55,567 bases of DNA from Herbaspirillum frisingense GSF30 (GTDB taxonomy: Bacteria; Pseudomonadota; Gammaproteobacteria; Burkholderiales; Burkholderiaceae_D): the NCBI RefSeq assembly GCF_000300975.2, contig NZ_AEEC02000036.1:1-55567 (forward strand). Direction: 5' to 3'. Position numbers and translations under genes: made by a program. This document shows positions 9,028 through 18,859 of the stretch, piece after piece. A model generated the notes under the pieces. It saw only the letters and a program-made list of their open reading frames with translations. It did not search any database and was not told where the DNA came from. Within the stretch, counting starts at the first letter, position 1; the number at the start of each line of letters is the position of its first letter.

Positions 9028-11034
9028 ATGCAAAACGACAACCAAACCAGCCTGCCGGAACTGACGCTGCGCGGCATGCTGCTGGGCGCATTGATCACGG
9101 TGGTATTTACCGCCTCGAACGTCTATCTCGGGCTGAAGGTCGGCCTGACCTTCTCGTCGGCGATTCCCGCCGCCGTGATCTCGATGGCGGTGCTGCGCCT
9201 GTTCAGCAATGCCAACATCCTCGAAAACAACATGGTGCAGACCCAGGCCTCGGCGGCCGGCACCCTGTCCTCGATCATCTTCATCCTGCCGGGGCTGGTG
9301 ATGATGGGACACTGGCAGGGCTTTCCCTTCCTGCAGACGCTGGGCATCTGTGCTGCCGGCGGCATGCTGGGCGTGATGTTTTCCATCCCGCTGCGGCGGG
9401 TGATGGTGGTGCAAAGTGCGCTGCCCTACCCCGAGGGCGTGGCGGCGGCCGAAATCCTGCGGGTGGGCAGCGCCGACGCCGATGGCGGCGAGGAGACCCG
9501 CCGCGGGCTGCGGGACATCCTCTTCGGCGGCACCCTGGCGGCCGCCTTCAGCGTCATCGCCAGCGGCCTGAAGCTGTTCGCCGAGAGCATCAGCGTGTGG
9601 CTCACTGCCGGTGCCTCGGTGGTAAGGCTGACGATGGGCTTTTCGCTGGCACTGGTCGGCGCGGGGTACATGATCGGCATCGTCTCCGGCATTGCCATCC
9701 TGATCGGCATGGTCCTGGCCTGGGGCGTGGCCGTGCCGTACCTGACCGCGGTGACCCCGCATGCTGCCGGCGTGGCGCTGTCCGACTTCGCCAACGGGCT
9801 GTGGAAAAGCCAGGTGCGCTTCATCGGTGCCGGCATGATCGGCGTGGCGGCGATCTGGACCCTGGCAACGCTCTTCAAGCCCATGCTGGAAGGCGTCAAG
9901 GCCTCGCTGTCGACGCTGGCGCGCCGCCAGCAGGGCAGCACCGAGCGCACCGACCAGGACATGTCGCCGCGCTGGATCATCGTCATCAGCCTGGCCATGA
10001 TCGCGCTGCTGGCGGTGGTGTTTGCCTCGTTCCTCTCCGGTACGCCGGTGACGGCGGGTCTGTTCATCGGACTGGTCGTCTATGCGGTGGTGTTCGCCTT
10101 CGTGTTCGGTTTTCTGGTCGCGGCCGCTTGCGGTTACATGGCCGGGCTGATCGGTTCTTCGTCCAGCCCGATTTCCGGGATTGGCATCGTCGCCGTGATC
10201 CTGGTGTCGGTCCTGCTGCTGGTCTCGGGGGCGGTCGATCCGCTGCTGGCCACGCCTGAAGGCAGCAAGCTGGCCATTGCCGTGGCCTTGTTCGTGACGG
10301 CCGCCATCATTGCCGTGGCCGCCATCGCCAACGACAACCTGCAGGATCTCAAGACCGGCCAGCTGGTCGGTGCCACGCCATGGCGCCAGCAGGTGGCGTT
10401 GCTGGTCGGTTGCGTGGTGGGTGCGCTGATCATCCCGCCGGTACTGAACCTGCTGTACAACGCCTACGGTTTCACCGGCGCCTTGCCGAGAGCCGGCATG
10501 GATGCGGCACAGGCGCTGGCGGCACCGCAGGCGACCCTGATGACGGCGATCGCCACCGGCATCTTCACCCGTGAGCTCAACTGGACCATGCTGGGTGTGG
10601 GGGTGGCGCTGGGCATCGTGCTGATCGTGATCGACTGGCTGTTGGCGCGTCGTGGCGGTGTGGCGCGCCTGCCGGTACTGGCAGTGGGCATCGGCATCTA
10701 CCTGCCGCCGATGGTCAGCAGCGCCCTGTTCCTGGGTGCGGTACTGGGCTGGCTGATCGAACGCGGCCTGCGCCGACGCGCCCGGGCTGCCGGTGCCGAC
10801 TTTGACGCCTATGCCGACAAGCCGCGCCAGCGCGGCATCCTGGTGGCATCGGGCCTGATCGTCGGCGAAAGCCTGGTCGGGGTGCTGCTGGCGGCCGTGA
10901 TCGGCTTCACCGGCAAGGATGCGCCACTGGCGCTGGTGTCGGGCGACTTCGAGTCCACCGGTCAATGGCTGGGACTGGCCGCACTGGTGCTGATCCTGGT
11001 GGCCTTCGTACGGCGCATCATGCCGGCGCGCTGA
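9028..11034 (+). CDS. OPT-family oligopeptide transporter
   Basis: A 668-aa integral membrane protein with about 14-16 hydrophobic helices. The OPT signature is seen in TASNVYLGLKVGLTFSSAIPAA and in NNMVQTQASAAGTLSS near the N-terminus, with ANDNLQDLKTGQLVGATPWRQQ in the second half. Bacterial OPT proteins are proton-coupled importers of peptides or metal chelates; the substrate is not predictable here. The gene stands alone and converges on lysE with an 8-base gap. Confidence 0.92.
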   Translation: MQNDNQTSLPELTLRGMLLGALITVVFTASNVYLGLKVGLTFSSAIPAAVISMAVLRLFSNANILENNMVQTQASAAGTLSSIIFILPGLVMMGHWQGFPFLQTLGICAAGGMLGVMFSIPLRRVMVVQSALPYPEGVAAAEILRVGSADADGGEETRRGLRDILFGGTLAAAFSVIASGLKLFAESISVWLTAGASVVRLTMGFSLALVGAGYMIGIVSGIAILIGMVLAWGVAVPYLTAVTPHAAGVALSDFANGLWKSQVRFIGAGMIGVAAIWTLATLFKPMLEGVKASLSTLARRQQGSTERTDQDMSPRWIIVISLAMIALLAVVFASFLSGTPVTAGLFIGLVVYAVVFAFVFGFLVAAACGYMAGLIGSSSSPISGIGIVAVILVSVLLLVSGAVDPLLATPEGSKLAIAVALFVTAAIIAVAAIANDNLQDLKTGQLVGATPWRQQVALLVGCVVGALIIPPVLNLLYNAYGFTGALPRAGMDAAQALAAPQATLMTAIATGIFTRELNWTMLGVGVALGIVLIVIDWLLARRGGVARLPVLAVGIGIYLPPMVSSALFLGAVLGWLIERGLRRRARAAGADFDAYADKPRQRGILVASGLIVGESLVGVLLAAVIGFTGKDAPLALVSGDFESTGQWLGLAALVLILVAFVRRIMPAR

Positions 11035-11042
11035 GTACAAGC

Positions 11043-11675
11043 CTAGCGGCGGCTCTCCATCAGCATGCGCAAGGCCAGCCCGGCCAGCACCGTGCCCATC
11101 AGCCAGCGCTGTACCAGCTGCCAGCCCGGGCGGGCGGCCAGCAAGGCCGAGATGGACGCCGCCGAGAGCGTGATCATGGCATTGACGCTCAGGCCCACCG
11201 CAATCTGGGTCATGCCCAGCGCCAGCGATTGCCCCAGTACGCTGCCCTGGTCTGCATGGATGAATTGCGGCAGCAGGGACAGGTACATCACGGCGATCTT
11301 GGGATTGAGCAGGCTGGTCACCAGGCCCATGGCAAAGAGCTTGCGCGGGCTGTCCGGCGGCAACTCGCGCAACGCGAAGGGGGAGCGCCCACCCGGCCGC
11401 AACGCTTGCCAGGCCAGGTAGAGCAGGTAGGCCGCGCCACCCAGGCGCAGCGCGTCATAGGCCAGGGGCACCGCCATCACCAGAGCGGTGATGCCGCCCG
11501 CCGCACAGAGCATATAGAAGACCGATCCCAGGACGATGCCGCCCAGCGAGATCAGCCCGGCCTTGCGGCCCTGGCAGACCGAACGCGAAACCAGATAAAG
11601 CATGTTCGGTCCGGGCGTGAGTACCATGCCCAGGCAGATCGCGCCAAAGGCAAGCAGGGTGGAGGTGGTGGGCAT
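11043..11675 (-). CDS. LysE-family amino-acid exporter
   Basis: A 210-aa protein with six predicted membrane helices and the LysE/RhtB opening LTPGPNMLYLVSRSVCQGRKAGLISLGGIVLGS. Family members export amino acids such as homoserine, threonine or lysine across the inner membrane. A paralogue-level substrate call is not possible from sequence alone. Confidence 0.9.
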   Translation of the reverse strand: MPTTSTLLAFGAICLGMVLTPGPNMLYLVSRSVCQGRKAGLISLGGIVLGSVFYMLCAAGGITALVMAVPLAYDALRLGGAAYLLYLAWQALRPGGRSPFALRELPPDSPRKLFAMGLVTSLLNPKIAVMYLSLLPQFIHADQGSVLGQSLALGMTQIAVGLSVNAMITLSAASISALLAARPGWQLVQRWLMGTVLAGLALRMLMESRR

Positions 11676-11818
11676 GGGCGGGCTCTTTCCGGAAAAGACG
11701 CGAGCGGCGTCATCGCCGCTCCAGCCATCACAGACTAGCCCCGTCAGGGCGGTCGCAAAAGATACAGAGCCGCCGCATGGTCATCGCAACAGGTCCTGGC
11801 GGCGTCAACAGTGCGGCG

Positions 11819-13123
11819 TCATCCCGTATTGAGGGCGCGACGGTACTGGATCGCTTCGGCGATATGCGCCGCCTGGATGGCAGGTGCGCCGGCCAGATCG
11901 GCGATGGTGCGCGCCAGCCGCAGCACGCGGTGATAGGCCCGAGCCGACCACTGCAGGCGGACCATGGCCTGTTGCAGCAGTTGCGCGCCCTCGGCGCCGG
12001 GTTCGCAATACCGGTCCACCGCGCTGCCGCTCAATTGACTGTTGAGCATGCCCTGGCGTTGCCATTGCCGCTCGGCGGCGGCGGCCACCCGTGCGGCGAT
12101 GGCGTCGCTGGATTCGCCCTGGCCCGGCGCGCCCAGCTCTGCGGGCGTCAGGGCGGCCACCTGCAATTGCATGTCGATGCGATCCAGCAGGGGGCCGGAC
12201 AGGCGTTGCTGGTAGCGCTTGACCAGCTCCGGCGTGCAGCGGCAACGTCCGCTCGGGTCGGCGTAGAAGCCACATGGGCAGGGGTTCATCGCCGCGACCA
12301 ACTGGAAGCGCGCGGGAAACTCCGCCTGGCGTGCCGCCCGTGAAATGACGATGTGACCCGACTCCATCGGCTGGCGCAGCACGTCGAGCACGCTGCGCGG
12401 GTATTCCGCGATTTCGTCCAGGAACAGCACCCCGTGATGGGCCAGCGAGATCTCGCCCGGGCGGGGTGTGCCACCGCCACCGACCAGCGCGACGGCGGAG
12501 GCCGTGTGATGTGGAGCGCGATAGGGGCGCTGTTTCCAACGGGCGCTGTCGAAGTGGCCGGCCAGCGATTGGACGGCGGCCGACTCCAGCGCCTGTGCCT
12601 CGCTCATGGGCGGCAGGATGCCGACAAAACGCGTGGCCAGCATCGATTTGCCCGCCCCGGGTGGCCCCACTAGCAGGATGCTGTGGCCACCGGCTGCCGC
12701 GACCTCCATCGCCCGCCTGGCCCGGAGCTGTCCCTTGATATCGCTGAAATCGGGATAGGCTGGGCGCTGACCATTCGCTCCTGCCCCGGTGGCGCCTCGA
12801 TGGCGCTGCAGACGGCCGCTCTCGTCGCGGGCGCTGAAATGCGCGCATACATCCAGCAGCGACGCGGCTGGAAGGATGGTCGCCTGCTGGACCAGCGCCG
12901 CCTCGTCGGCATTGCCGGCCGGCAGGATGAAGGCGCGTTGCCGCCGGTCCGGCTCGCCGGGGTGTTGCATGGCGCAGGTCATTGCCAGTGCACCGCGGAT
13001 CGGCCGCAATTGGCCCGATAGCGACAGTTCACCTGCGTATTCGTAGTCATCCAGATGGTCAGAGGGAATCTGCCCGGAGGCGGCGAGGATACCCAGCGCG
13101 ATGGGCAGATCGAAGCGACAAGC
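11819..13123 (-). pseudogene. comM: comM/yifB, C-terminal part cut off by the island
   Basis: About 430 codons of the Mg-chelatase-like AAA+ protein ComM (YifB). They begin with RFDLPIALGILAASGQIP and carry Walker A LLVGPPGAGKSMLATRF, Walker B GVLFLDEIAEYPRSVLD, a zinc-ribbon-like CPCGFYADPSGRCRC and the C-terminal domain. The first 79 codons lie at 42302-42066, on the far side of the 28.9-kb insertion. An in-frame GTG at 13126 (inside the island end) could start a truncated protein without the N-terminal Lon-like domain. ComM is a hexameric branch-migration helicase that aids natural transformation, so the split should lower or abolish that role. Confidence 0.92.
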
Positions 13124-13133
13124 CACAGGTTAG
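13124..13133 (+). repeat. Left terminal inverted repeat of the island
   Basis: CACAGGTTAG here is the exact reverse complement of CTAACCTGTG at 42056-42065. Six bases that do not belong to either comM half (ACAAGC, 13118-13123) stand between it and the chromosomal CGCTTCGATC reading. Confidence 0.85.
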
Positions 13134-13352
13134 CTATGTAGATATGGACATCGCCATGCGTATAGCTTTTATCTGGCGTAGAAATATTTTCTAGGATGCA
13201 CACAGTTGTCAGTGGAAACCACACTCATTCATGGACTATTCTCGAAAAGTGTCCATAAGTGCACTTGAGTTCAGCACAGCAAGGCCCGGTGGATACACCC
13301 AAATGTTTTCTTTGGGCATTCTTTCGAAGTCGCTTTGTTGGAGGAGCGCACT

Positions 13353-14624
13353 ATGGCCCGCATTGAGTCAGTTTGTTTGGGAGGACGTTACTGCGACATT
13401 GCGGGCGTTGCTGTCGAATGGTCTATCAATCGGCGATCAAAACAGGTTGATATCTTGCCGCAAGTCTTTTGGACGGATGGAAACCCATGGAGGGAGGCTA
13501 ACTTATGGGCGTTTGAAAGAGCATTTGACAACAATGTTGAAGCACTTACAGTACTAGCTGAAATAACCACGTTAGCGTCCTATGCAACTTGGCTTGAGTT
13601 AAATGACCTGGAGTGGATCCATTTTCCTGATAGGAAAATGGATCGATGCCTGTTCCGCTATCGAGGGGACTTGATAGAAGCAAGAGATGCGGGGCGCTTG
13701 GCTCCATCGACGACGTCCGAACGGATGAGAGTTGTGATTAGCTTTTATCGTTGGGCCAGATCAAATGGGTTGTTATCTCAGCTCCTGCCTCTATGGCGCG
13801 ACAAGTCGGTAAGAATTTCTCAGTCCAATTTATTTGGCATTGCACGGACATACACTGTTCTAAGTTCCGAACTTGCCATTCCTAATCGTAAAAGCCCAAG
13901 TGATGCGCCTGAAAATGGACTTATGCCCGTCTCCAGTAATGATCGGGATGAAATTCTTCGGTTTGCTCTCGAAAAATCTTCAATAGAAATTTTTCTACTA
14001 CTTTCTCTTGGCTTTTTCACGGGTATGCGGTTGGGTACCTTGTCAGACCTCAAGATCGAGACCTTGGAAAATGCCCTTCCAGATCCGAGATGTGAGGACT
14101 TATTTAGACTCCATATAGGCCCCGGAGCACGCCCTCCGGTAGCCACAAAATTCGGCATTACAGGATTTACCTATATCCCTCGAATTTTGTTAAATCAACT
14201 GCGTGCATATGTTGAGGGTACGAGGCGTCTTCTACGTGAAACAAAGGCAAAGCAGGAAAATCGGCGCCTGGTATTTCTTACTAAGCATGGAAATCCTTAT
14301 GCTCAACGTGGTGTCGACAAAAGCGTTGCAGTAAACGTCGAGATGCACGCTCTGAGAAAGAAGGCTACAGCTGCTGGTATGGAAATGGCCTGCACATTTA
14401 AATTTCATCAAACTAGAGCAACTTTTGGTACGGAATTAGCACGCCTGGCGTTGAAATATGCAAACGCAACCGAGGCCATATCTATGGTTAAGGAGGCACT
14501 GTTGCAGCGGAGCGAGCTTAGTGCACTTCACTACATTCGATTCGTCGAACGGACTCCCATAAAGATCGAGATAGCTAATGAATTTACTCGTTCCTTTATA
14601 GGGGCTTTCGAAGAAAAGAAGTGA
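13353..14624 (+). CDS. Tyrosine recombinase 1 of the island
   Basis: A 423-aa tyrosine recombinase. Box I is seen as LGFFTGMRLGTLSDLK (Arg), box II as FKFHQTRATFGTELA (HxxR) and the nucleophile as ALHYIRFVER (Tyr), so all main catalytic residues are kept. The start is the ATG at 13353, six bases after GGAGGAG; an in-frame ATG at 13335 has no ribosome site. First gene of a four-gene operon (3-base gap to the next). By position and integrity it corresponds to TnpA of Tn554-type elements and is probably the active integrase with its partners. Confidence 0.88.
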   Translation: MARIESVCLGGRYCDIAGVAVEWSINRRSKQVDILPQVFWTDGNPWREANLWAFERAFDNNVEALTVLAEITTLASYATWLELNDLEWIHFPDRKMDRCLFRYRGDLIEARDAGRLAPSTTSERMRVVISFYRWARSNGLLSQLLPLWRDKSVRISQSNLFGIARTYTVLSSELAIPNRKSPSDAPENGLMPVSSNDRDEILRFALEKSSIEIFLLLSLGFFTGMRLGTLSDLKIETLENALPDPRCEDLFRLHIGPGARPPVATKFGITGFTYIPRILLNQLRAYVEGTRRLLRETKAKQENRRLVFLTKHGNPYAQRGVDKSVAVNVEMHALRKKATAAGMEMACTFKFHQTRATFGTELARLALKYANATEAISMVKEALLQRSELSALHYIRFVERTPIKIEIANEFTRSFIGAFEEKK

Positions 14625-14627
14625 GTC

Positions 14628-16343
14628 ATGAGCGAGACCAGTGAATGCGGGTCCGGAGGTGCTTCGCGAACGGTGGCTTTCAAATCTTGGTCATATGACT
14701 ATGATCGACTTTTGTATCCAGGTGGGGCCGCAGTTAAGCGCACTATTCTTACGGCAGATATGGGGGCAATGGTTGGTGCTCTCGATTTAAGCCGATTGCC
14801 TCTCGTAACAAAAATTGCGGATGTCATAGATGCCCGACTTATTGCAGGCCGCAGCCCAATATCAGCAAAGACAACAATCGACAAGCTTCGAACATTTTAC
14901 TCCTGGGCAGATGAGCAAGAGGTAGCTCTCACATTGGAAAATGTGACACGTTATTTTCTTCGATGGAGCGAACATCTAAGTCAAAGAGCTCGTCTTGGCG
15001 ATATTAACGAGATGACTGCATATGGCACAGTGGCGGTGGTGTCAGGTGTTCTTAGTGAGGCACTAGACTTGGAAGTAGGCTTGACCCGCCAGACTAGGCA
15101 TCGACGCAACGGTCGAAATTCATGGAGAAAAAACGCGAAAATAAATATTGAGGGAGCGATGGAATTCGGGAGAATGCTTCGTGACATTTGTGATGCGCTT
15201 ACAGTACGCAAGGTGCGCGGAATTCTTCCCGCAAGAATCGAATTCTGTGGCGGACAAGTGGTCAATCATTGGGCAGGCCTCCGTGGGATTGAGCTGTTGC
15301 CATCTTCGTTAGATGATTATGTCCCCGTAAGAAAAAAAGGTAGGTTGAATCCTGAAAATGTGGCAAAGCGGGACACATCAAATGCCGAGAGAAAGCAGCT
15401 AATTAATTTGCGGGTTCAATCTGAAATGCTCATTTTCATCGCGCAGACGGGAATGAATTTATCTCAGGTTAGGAGCCTACGCCTAGGCCAATTTTCTTAC
15501 CAATCTCACTCGGATGGATACTTGGTCAGCCGAGTATATAAAGAGCGAAAGCAAGGAGAGGTTGAATTCGAAATTTATGCAGGATATCGCCCCTTTTTCG
15601 AGCGCTATCTTAATTGGATAAAGGAGATTTTTCCTGCACATGATGAACTAGTTTTGTTTCCTTTTATCGCAGCTGAAGCTAGCTCGAAGCGCTCACTGAT
15701 AGGCACCTGCGAAAATCTGAAAGCTGTTCGGAGATTTTCTAAAATATTAGGAACGCAGTTTTTTACTCCAAGGTTGCTACGAAAGGTGCGAATCAATTGG
15801 TTTGCCCGAAGGCTCGGAAGTATCGACGAAACAGCTGAAATCGCCCAAAGCTCGAAGGAGGTTCTCTTTCGTAACTACTTACAGCCAGATCCGCAGATTG
15901 CGGCGGTCGAGATAACAAATTTTTTTCTTGAAGAGAATAGTCTTTCGTTTTCATCTCCAGGCCCTGGTGTCTGCATATTTGCATCACCATCTGTCATCAA
16001 AAATTCACCTCGAGGCGCACCTGAACCCGATTGTATTAGTCCGGCTGGATGTATGTTTTGTTCGTATCAACGCGATCTCGATAGTTTTGATCATGTTTGG
16101 TGCCTAGTATCGTATAGACGCTTTAAAACGCTTGAGATGGGAATGTACAGGCCGCCTTCCAAAAGAAATCCTATCCACCCGGCCTCCTTGGTAGTAGATC
16201 GAGTAACGGAAAAAATAAAGGTCTTTGAGACAGGAGGCCCAGTACGAAATGCTTGGGTTACATCGGCTCTTCAAAGGATGAGAGAAGCTGACTATCATCC
16301 CATGTGGGGCGGGTTCATTGAGCTAATCGAGGTGTCACGTTGA
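14628..16343 (+). CDS. Tyrosine recombinase 2, degenerate box I, with C-terminal Cys cluster
   Basis: A 571-aa protein with a SAM-like N-terminal region (ISAKTTIDKLRTFYSWADEQ) and a recombinase catalytic domain. Box I reads FIAQTGMNLSQVRSLRLGQF, where the usual Arg of TGMR is Asn. Box II reads FTPRLLRKVRINWFARR, and a Tyr is kept in VLFRNYLQPDP. The C-terminal 120 residues add a cysteine cluster (CISPAGCMFCSYQRDLDSFDHVWC) likely to bind zinc. It probably acts with its neighbours as a heteromeric recombinase, perhaps in a structural more than catalytic role. It has a 4-base overlap with the next gene. Confidence 0.8.
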   Translation: MSETSECGSGGASRTVAFKSWSYDYDRLLYPGGAAVKRTILTADMGAMVGALDLSRLPLVTKIADVIDARLIAGRSPISAKTTIDKLRTFYSWADEQEVALTLENVTRYFLRWSEHLSQRARLGDINEMTAYGTVAVVSGVLSEALDLEVGLTRQTRHRRNGRNSWRKNAKINIEGAMEFGRMLRDICDALTVRKVRGILPARIEFCGGQVVNHWAGLRGIELLPSSLDDYVPVRKKGRLNPENVAKRDTSNAERKQLINLRVQSEMLIFIAQTGMNLSQVRSLRLGQFSYQSHSDGYLVSRVYKERKQGEVEFEIYAGYRPFFERYLNWIKEIFPAHDELVLFPFIAAEASSKRSLIGTCENLKAVRRFSKILGTQFFTPRLLRKVRINWFARRLGSIDETAEIAQSSKEVLFRNYLQPDPQIAAVEITNFFLEENSLSFSSPGPGVCIFASPSVIKNSPRGAPEPDCISPAGCMFCSYQRDLDSFDHVWCLVSYRRFKTLEMGMYRPPSKRNPIHPASLVVDRVTEKIKVFETGGPVRNAWVTSALQRMREADYHPMWGGFIELIEVSR

Positions 16344-18325
16344 AGCTTCCAATAACTGAATATGGTTTGAGCATCGATTCACCGATCGTAACGCCGAGCT
16401 CTATAAATTTCTATCTTCCCAGCTGGCCACCACCTAAAGACTTTCCTGTCGTCGTTGATGTTAGTGGCGAGGTAGTGAGTAAATATGGTGATTCAGTTTG
16501 GGATTTGAGCGTCTGGGCCAACATTCCTAAACGCATCAACTTTGGTGACGGACCGATTATTGGGAACCTAGGAGCTGTTTCTCCAGAAAATGCCGATGTA
16601 TTCCGCATGGTCGTTGCCTGGTGGCTGTGGGGGCCAAGAAGTGTATTTGCAGCCGCAACCCTAGTATCGCAGCACCGAGCTCTGAAGATCCTTTTTGTCG
16701 TAAGCACACGCCACGGCATTGACGTTAAAGATTTAAGTAGATATCCCGCACTCATTGAGGAGGTTGCTCGTGAGATAGCTCCTTCTGCCAAGAAATCAGC
16801 ACTCACTTTATTACACGCGCTGTACGAGCAACGTGATCAGCTGGGTTTTATCCTTTTGGATCGCAATGGACTGTTGGATCTAGTATCGGCGTTTCCTCCC
16901 GAAAACGATGTTGAGCAGACAGCCTATATTCCCCCACGTATCTGGGCCTATCAAGTAAGGCGTCTTCGTGCCGTATTGGACGATTTTCTGGCTTATAAGA
17001 ACGAGATCGAAGCCTGTTACAACACGATCTTAGATATCTATGAGCGCAGATATGGCTCACTAGCAGGATCTCGAAACAATCCTAAAAGACTTCGAATTGC
17101 TGATGGTGCAGGGGCATTTGAAGTGTTGAGCAAAAAATTTGGTATCTATGAATTGTTGATCCGTTGGTATCAGCAGACGCCACATCGGAAATATCTACCA
17201 CTTTTCGCGCTCACTAACTTTCTCTCCTTGGTAAATCGAGCCGGATTTGCCTACATATTGAATATGTCTCTAATGAGAGTGCAGGAGGCTTGGGGATTAT
17301 GTGTCGATTGTCTCCATATAGAACAAGATGAAAAAATTGGCCAAATCACGATGCTTTGTGGAGAGACAACCAAAACCGTCCGAGACGATGATGCGCGGTG
17401 GATTGCTTCTAGTTCGGTATCAATCGCTATTGATGCTATGTCCGCAATTGCTCAATGGAGAACGCGTGTCAAAAAGTCTTATGGTGATGTTTCGGCCGGA
17501 GATGTTATTTATTTATTCCAACAATCATGCGAACCGTGGGCAATTAGAGTTAAGGCGAGGGGAAAGCAAAGTATGTATCCGTCTTATGCGGAGGTGGTTG
17601 AGAACTATCCAAAATTATTTGATCTGTCAGAGTTGAGGATTACGAAAGAAGATTGGAACCTGGCGAAACTTATAACACCGTCTCTCGACGAAAGTGCCTT
17701 TGGAATAGGGAAGATATGGAAGCTAGCTTGGCATCAGCTGAGGCGCACAGGAAGCGTAAATATGCAGGCTTCGGGGCTTGTCTCAGACTTTTCTTTGCAG
17801 TATCAGCTGAAGCACGACACAGTCGCTAGTTCGCTCTACTACGGGCAAGGATATTCTCATCTAGTGCTTAACCGTAGCGCTAAGGCTGAGTATATCCATA
17901 CGATGTACAAGATGATGGGGCGAGAGTTAGCAATGCTTCTGTCAGATCGGTTTCAGAGCCCTTACGGAGATGAGCGGAAGCAAAGTATTCTCAAACTGGT
18001 TTCCGAAAGTGACGAGAGAAAGCTCTTTGTTGCAGCCCGAGAAGGGCGAGTCGCGTGGCGAAGGACTTTATTAGGTGGCTGTACAAAGAGTGGGCCTTGC
18101 GAATATGGCGGGATTGATAACGTCGCAAGATGCGGTGGAGGAGATGGGAAAGCGCCCTGTACTGATGCACTTTTTGACCAGACCCGCGTGCCGCAGATGC
18201 AGAAGCTTCGCCAGACCTTAAGCATGCAGTTAGATAAAGCTGAGCTAGCGTCGCCACTCAGGTCCTCACTTCAGGCACAGCTGAGAGCTACGGAGAATGC
18301 GCTAAATGTCCTTAAAAGAAAATAG
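16340..18325 (+). CDS. Tyrosine recombinase 3 (large, TnpB-like)
   Basis: A 661-aa recombinase-like protein starting at a TTG that overlaps the preceding TGA (TTGA). The C-terminal half holds an Arg box (NMSLMRVQEAWGLCVDC), the HxxR box in AWHQLRRTGSVNMQ and a candidate nucleophile in VASSLYYGQGYSHL. It ends in a second cysteine cluster (GGCTKSGPCEYGG...CGGGDGKAPC) and a helical tail. Size and order resemble the large TnpB of Tn554-type elements. It overlaps the small downstream gene by 20 bases. Confidence 0.8.
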   Translation: MKLPITEYGLSIDSPIVTPSSINFYLPSWPPPKDFPVVVDVSGEVVSKYGDSVWDLSVWANIPKRINFGDGPIIGNLGAVSPENADVFRMVVAWWLWGPRSVFAAATLVSQHRALKILFVVSTRHGIDVKDLSRYPALIEEVAREIAPSAKKSALTLLHALYEQRDQLGFILLDRNGLLDLVSAFPPENDVEQTAYIPPRIWAYQVRRLRAVLDDFLAYKNEIEACYNTILDIYERRYGSLAGSRNNPKRLRIADGAGAFEVLSKKFGIYELLIRWYQQTPHRKYLPLFALTNFLSLVNRAGFAYILNMSLMRVQEAWGLCVDCLHIEQDEKIGQITMLCGETTKTVRDDDARWIASSSVSIAIDAMSAIAQWRTRVKKSYGDVSAGDVIYLFQQSCEPWAIRVKARGKQSMYPSYAEVVENYPKLFDLSELRITKEDWNLAKLITPSLDESAFGIGKIWKLAWHQLRRTGSVNMQASGLVSDFSLQYQLKHDTVASSLYYGQGYSHLVLNRSAKAEYIHTMYKMMGRELAMLLSDRFQSPYGDERKQSILKLVSESDERKLFVAAREGRVAWRRTLLGGCTKSGPCEYGGIDNVARCGGGDGKAPCTDALFDQTRVPQMQKLRQTLSMQLDKAELASPLRSSLQAQLRATENALNVLKRK

Positions 18326-18731
18326 TAAATCTACTTTAGCCAAGGCGGAGATAGCCTTTCGCGCAGCTTTTGACCGATTAAAGGCAAATCGGCCCATAAT
18401 CTTGGCGAAGGGGGCCAAAATTTCTCAGAACAATATTGCTAGAGAGGCCGGCTGCGATCCATCTGCTTTAAAGAAATCTCGTTATCCGATATTAGTTAGA
18501 GAAATCCAAGCATGGATTCTCGAAAATCCATCCTCTTTACTCGTAAAGAAGCGACCGGTGAGTCATCGCGATAGCGATAGAAGGTTGAAAGACCGAATTA
18601 AAGAGTTAGAGCAGCAACGAGACCGAATGGCCTCACTTCTACTCCAAGCAGATAGTAGAGTTCTAGAGTTGTCGAAAAAAGTGACATTTTTGGAAACAAT
18701 GCTTCCTTCAAATGTCGTAGCCATCAAATGA
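18306..18731 (+). CDS. TnpC-like small HTH/coiled-coil protein
   Basis: A 141-aa basic protein. A helix-turn-helix-like segment (about 38-60, KISQNNIAREAGCDPSALKK) is followed by a long coiled coil (about 88-130). This is the layout of the small TnpC-type (DUF6262-like) proteins encoded after paired tyrosine recombinases in Tn554 relatives, where TnpC influences orientation and efficiency of transposition. Last gene of the recombinase operon. Confidence 0.7.
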   Translation: MSLKENSKSTLAKAEIAFRAAFDRLKANRPIILAKGAKISQNNIAREAGCDPSALKKSRYPILVREIQAWILENPSSLLVKKRPVSHRDSDRRLKDRIKELEQQRDRMASLLLQADSRVLELSKKVTFLETMLPSNVVAIK

Positions 18732-18859
18732 ATACATGGCTTTAGCGTAGCGGCAGCTTAGAAAAAGGTAATCCAGAACGGAGAAGCTTGTGTGGGGCGC
18801 CCACGATTTATCGATTCGTCCGCTCCGATCGTAGGTGGCATAAGTATTCAGTCATAAGA

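Noticed and set aside
8929..11040. 703-codon frame opposite the OPT transporter
   Set aside because: Gln/His/Arg/Asp-rich composition typical of an antisense shadow of a GC-rich membrane-protein gene; no ribosome site or family.
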